From Bryobacter aggregatus MPL3 (GTDB taxonomy: Bacteria > Acidobacteriota > Terriglobia > Bryobacterales > Bryobacteraceae): 64,000 nt of DNA. The position numbers and the translations under genes were made by a program. Positions 61,544 to 64,000 of the stretch are shown here, piece after piece (position 1 is the first letter of the stretch; each line of letters starts with the position of its first letter). The notes beneath the pieces were generated by a model that saw only the letters and a list, made by a program, of their open reading frames with translations, was not told the DNA's origin and did no database searches. The stretch is taken from assembly GCF_000702445.1 (NCBI RefSeq), contig NZ_JNIF01000003.1, forward strand, positions 3,100,001-3,164,000. The letters run 5' to 3'.

Positions 61544-64000
61544 TTAATTCACAAAGAGCAGCTCGTTGGAGCTGAGGAGGACTTGGGCGTAGGCGAGCCA
61601 GGGGTTCTTTTCGCTGGCCAGGAATTGTTCGCCGATCTTGAGTTCTTCGGCCGTCGCTTCTCTGCCGTAGAGGAGGCGGTAGGCCTGACGAATGCGTTCG
61701 GCGGGCGGGTTGATCTTTTCGAGGCGCTTGAGGAAGGCCTGGGCGCGGGCCTCGAGGAATTCGCTGTTGAGGAAGAAGAGCTGCTGGAGCGGCGAGGCGG
61801 TGGCGATGCGCTGTTCGGCGCTGAGGTTGGGATTGGGGAAATCGAAGAGAGCGAGCGTGCCATCTAGCTTGCGCCTGCTAACCATTCCATAGATGGAACG
61901 GCGGTGGTTTTCGATCTTCTCGAGGGGCTCGGGGGGACCAGCTGGCTGGGTGTTCAGTTCGCCAGAGACGCTGAGCAGGGTGTCGCGCATGGATTCGGCG
62001 TCGAGACGCTGGCGGTTGGCGCGCCAGAGGAGCCGATTGGAAGGATCGATGTGGAAGCTTTGCTCGTTGTAATCGCCACTGAGCTGGTAGGTGGCCGAGA
62101 GCATGATCTCGCGGTGGAGTTGCTTGATGGACCAGTTGTTCTTGATGAAGCTGGTGGCGAGGGCGTCGAGCAGCAAGGGGTGGCTGGGACGGTCGCCCAT
62201 CAGGCCGAAGTTGCTAACGGATTTGACGAGGCCTTCGCCGAAGTGGTGCTGCCAGACGCGATTGACGAAGACGCGGGCGGTGATGGGCGTGGCGGCGATG
62301 GCTTCGGCGAGTTCGAGGCGGCCACTGCCTTGGGTGAAGGGCTTGGGGTCGCCTTCAGAAAGAATCGAGAGGAAGGCGCGGGGCGCTTCTTCGCCAAGCC
62401 GCTCGGGGACGCCGCCGATCTGGATGCGTTCGTTGATTGGCGTGGGGTTGTCTTTGATCGCGTGAGCGTAGGCGTATTGCGGGGGCAGAGCGCTTTGCAG
62501 GTCTTTGAGCTCGGCGCGCATGTTGGCCAAGTATTGCTTGAAGGGGCCTGCGAGGTAGCGCTCGATCGTGCCGTCGGAACTGAGATAGCCGCGATTGGGG
62601 CCGTAGTAGAGGATGCCGTCTTCTTCCTGCTTGAATTCGCGGCCGTAGAAATCGCTAAAGAACAGGTCGCGCCAGAGGTAGAAACGGGCGGGCGGGAGCG
62701 CGAAGGTTTCACCCTTGGAACTGGGGTCGTTGGTGGCCTTGTTGCTGAGGTTCTTTTCGTCGACGGCCTTGCGTTCGACTAAGACCGAGAGAGCTTCTTT
62801 GCGGAAATTGCTGAGGTTGAAGCTTTCGTCGCGCCAGCCTTGGAGGTATTGGTTGTCCTTGGGGCCGGTCTTCAGATAGGTGAGCCAGCGGGAGAGGGTG
62901 GGCTCGTCGAGTTGGTCGGAGGAGGCGACTTCTTTGACGCTGAGAGTGGGGGTGCTGACGAGCTTGCGGACGGCGCGGATGTAGCGTGGCGACTCGGCAG
63001 CGAGGGCTTCGGCGAGGGTGGAAGCCTGGTTGTGCAGGAAAGCTTCGATGCGCTTTTTGACTTCCTGGATCTTCTTGTCCTGGTCTTTCCAGGCTTTGAC
63101 TTCGGCGGCGGGGGCGAGTTCAAACTCGGAACGCTTGGTGCTGGAGAAGATGCCTTGGAGGGCGTAGTAATCCTTGGTGGGGATGGGGTCGAACTTGTGG
63201 TCGTGGCATTGGGCACAGGCGGCGGTGAGGCCGAGGAAGCCACGGGTGGTGGCGTCGACGCGATCGTCAGTCAGCTCGGGGGAGAGGCCGTAGAAGCCGA
63301 GACCGATGGCGAGCTTGGGGTCTTGGCCCTGCAACTGGTCGCCGGCGATTTGGGCTTTGACGAAGGTGTTGTAGGGAAGGTCTTTGTTGAAGGATTCGAT
63401 GACCCAGTCGCGGTAGCGGAAGGAGTTGGGATAGGGGAGTTCGACATCGCTATCGAGACGGTCGTCGGCATAGCGGGCGACGTCGAGCCAGTAACGGGCC
63501 CAGCGCTCGCCGTAGCGGGGCGAGGCGAGCAGACGGTCGACGACCTTGGCGAAGGCTTCGGGAGATTTGTCGTTCAGAAAGGCCTGAGTTTCCTCGTAGG
63601 TGGGAGGGAGGCCGGTGAGATCGATGGAGGCGCGGCGGATGAGGCTGCGACGGTCGGCAGGGGCGTTGGGCTGGAGCTTCTTCTCTTCGAGCTTGGCGAG
63701 GATGAACTTATCGAGAGGGGTCTTGGCCCAGGTGGTGTTTTGGGTGGGGGGAGGCGTTGGATTGGCGAGCGGCTGCCAGGCCCAGAACTTGCGTTGCTGC
63801 GGGGTGATGAGGTACTTGGAGGTCGTGATAGTGGGCGTGGCGGCCTCGGGCCAGAAGGCTCCATCCTTGATCCATTGCTTGAGGACGGCGATCTCCGCGT
63901 CCGGCATTTTGCCTTGGCCCATCGGCATCTTCATCTTGTCGTTGGTGTGTTCGATGGCCTGGATGAGGAGACTGTCGCCGGGGTTGCCGGGGATGACGGC
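61544..64000 (-). CDS. PSCyt1-DUF1549-DUF1553 protein, second copy (5' end outside window)
   Basis: The frame is open to the right edge (AVIPGNPGDSLLIQAIEHTN upstream of ATG 63934), so the start, signal peptide and CxxCH of the cytochrome domain lie beyond 64000. Visible parts are the end of that domain (MKMPMGQGKMPDAEIAVLKQ), DUF1549 (ASIDLTGLPPTYEETQAFL, YGERWARYWLDVARYADD, CAQCHDHKFDP) and DUF1553 (GRLELAEAIAATPITARVFV, HHFGEGLVKSVSNFGLMGD). The central segment has a helical insert with several Lys/Glu-rich heptads. Partner is the DUF1501 gene 1 bp downstream. Confidence 0.88.
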   Translation of the reverse strand, partial: AVIPGNPGDSLLIQAIEHTNDKMKMPMGQGKMPDAEIAVLKQWIKDGAFWPEAATPTITTSKYLITPQQRKFWAWQPLANPTPPPTQNTTWAKTPLDKFILAKLEEKKLQPNAPADRRSLIRRASIDLTGLPPTYEETQAFLNDKSPEAFAKVVDRLLASPRYGERWARYWLDVARYADDRLDSDVELPYPNSFRYRDWVIESFNKDLPYNTFVKAQIAGDQLQGQDPKLAIGLGFYGLSPELTDDRVDATTRGFLGLTAACAQCHDHKFDPIPTKDYYALQGIFSSTKRSEFELAPAAEVKAWKDQDKKIQEVKKRIEAFLHNQASTLAEALAAESPRYIRAVRKLVSTPTLSVKEVASSDQLDEPTLSRWLTYLKTGPKDNQYLQGWRDESFNLSNFRKEALSVLVERKAVDEKNLSNKATNDPSSKGETFALPPARFYLWRDLFFSDFYGREFKQEEDGILYYGPNRGYLSSDGTIERYLAGPFKQYLANMRAELKDLQSALPPQYAYAHAIKDNPTPINERIQIGGVPERLGEEAPRAFLSILSEGDPKPFTQGSGRLELAEAIAATPITARVFVNRVWQHHFGEGLVKSVSNFGLMGDRPSHPLLLDALATSFIKNNWSIKQLHREIMLSATYQLSGDYNEQSFHIDPSNRLLWRANRQRLDAESMRDTLLSVSGELNTQPAGPPEPLEKIENHRRSIYGMVSRRKLDGTLALFDFPNPNLSAEQRIATASPLQQLFFLNSEFLEARAQAFLKRLEKINPPAERIRQAYRLLYGREATAEELKIGEQFLASEKNPWLAYAQVLLSSNELLFVN

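Overview
The window is about 64 kb of high-GC Gram-negative chromosome. It most resembles an Acidobacteriota genome of the Bryobacterales/Solibacter type. That assignment is inference, from two PSCyt1-DUF1549-DUF1553 + DUF1501 gene pairs, a hopanoid operon of the HpnC/HpnD type, lipid A genes plus lptD, many exported hydrolases, and a short 'STGP' hypothetical family common in that group. No rRNA, tRNA, CRISPR array or replication origin was seen.

Layout. 1-10.7 kb: end of a LuxR-type regulator, an exported enolase-superfamily enzyme with a frameshift, a membrane histidine kinase with an NtrC-like regulator that lacks the sigma54 contact loop, a VOC-family gene remnant, an RsbW-like ATPase, a MEMO-family protein, pterin dehydratase, and a beta-lactamase-fold/NamZ fusion. 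10.8-21 kb: two transporters, a TPR protein, uridine kinase with a frameshifted 5'-nucleotidase, an exported cyclophilin, and a membrane glycosyltransferase-like protein. 21-37 kb: envelope genes. These are a WaaA-LpxK fusion, then a ten-gene collinear run ispH-shc-hpnH-hpnA-hpnG-adh-adh-hpnC-ada-hpnD (isoprenoid precursor, squalene, hopene, extended hopanoids), an RDD protein and lptD. 37-44 kb: glcF/glcE, acyl-CoA dehydrogenase, a MeaB-methylmalonyl-CoA epimerase fusion, MTA phosphorylase and a GT9-like protein. 44-53 kb: exported serine hydrolase, exported enolase-superfamily enzyme with an exported NAD-dependent dehydrogenase, the first PSD1/DUF1501 pair, a metallo-beta-lactamase-fold hydrolase and a VapBC module.

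53.67-58.6 kb is a clearly AT-richer accessory island. A three-gene cargo (Cys-rich matrixin-like protease, exported unknown, DsbA-like thioredoxin) lies between long inverted repeats whose 37-bp inner cores differ at one base. The right repeat adjoins a frameshifted transposase remnant. An AraC-type regulator and a possible divergent 40-residue hydrophobic peptide follow. Beyond the island rlmN lacks its usual N-terminal domain, then come a DUF4230 protein and the second DUF1501/PSD1 pair, which runs off the right edge.

Main points for follow-up: the IR-bounded protease/DsbA cargo; two zinc alcohol dehydrogenases directly after hpnG, which could supply the reduction of ribosylhopane; WaaA-LpxK and MeaB-epimerase fusions; two frameshifts that decide how genes should be read; and several starts with a -10-like hexamer only 5-8 nt upstream, suggesting leaderless transcripts.
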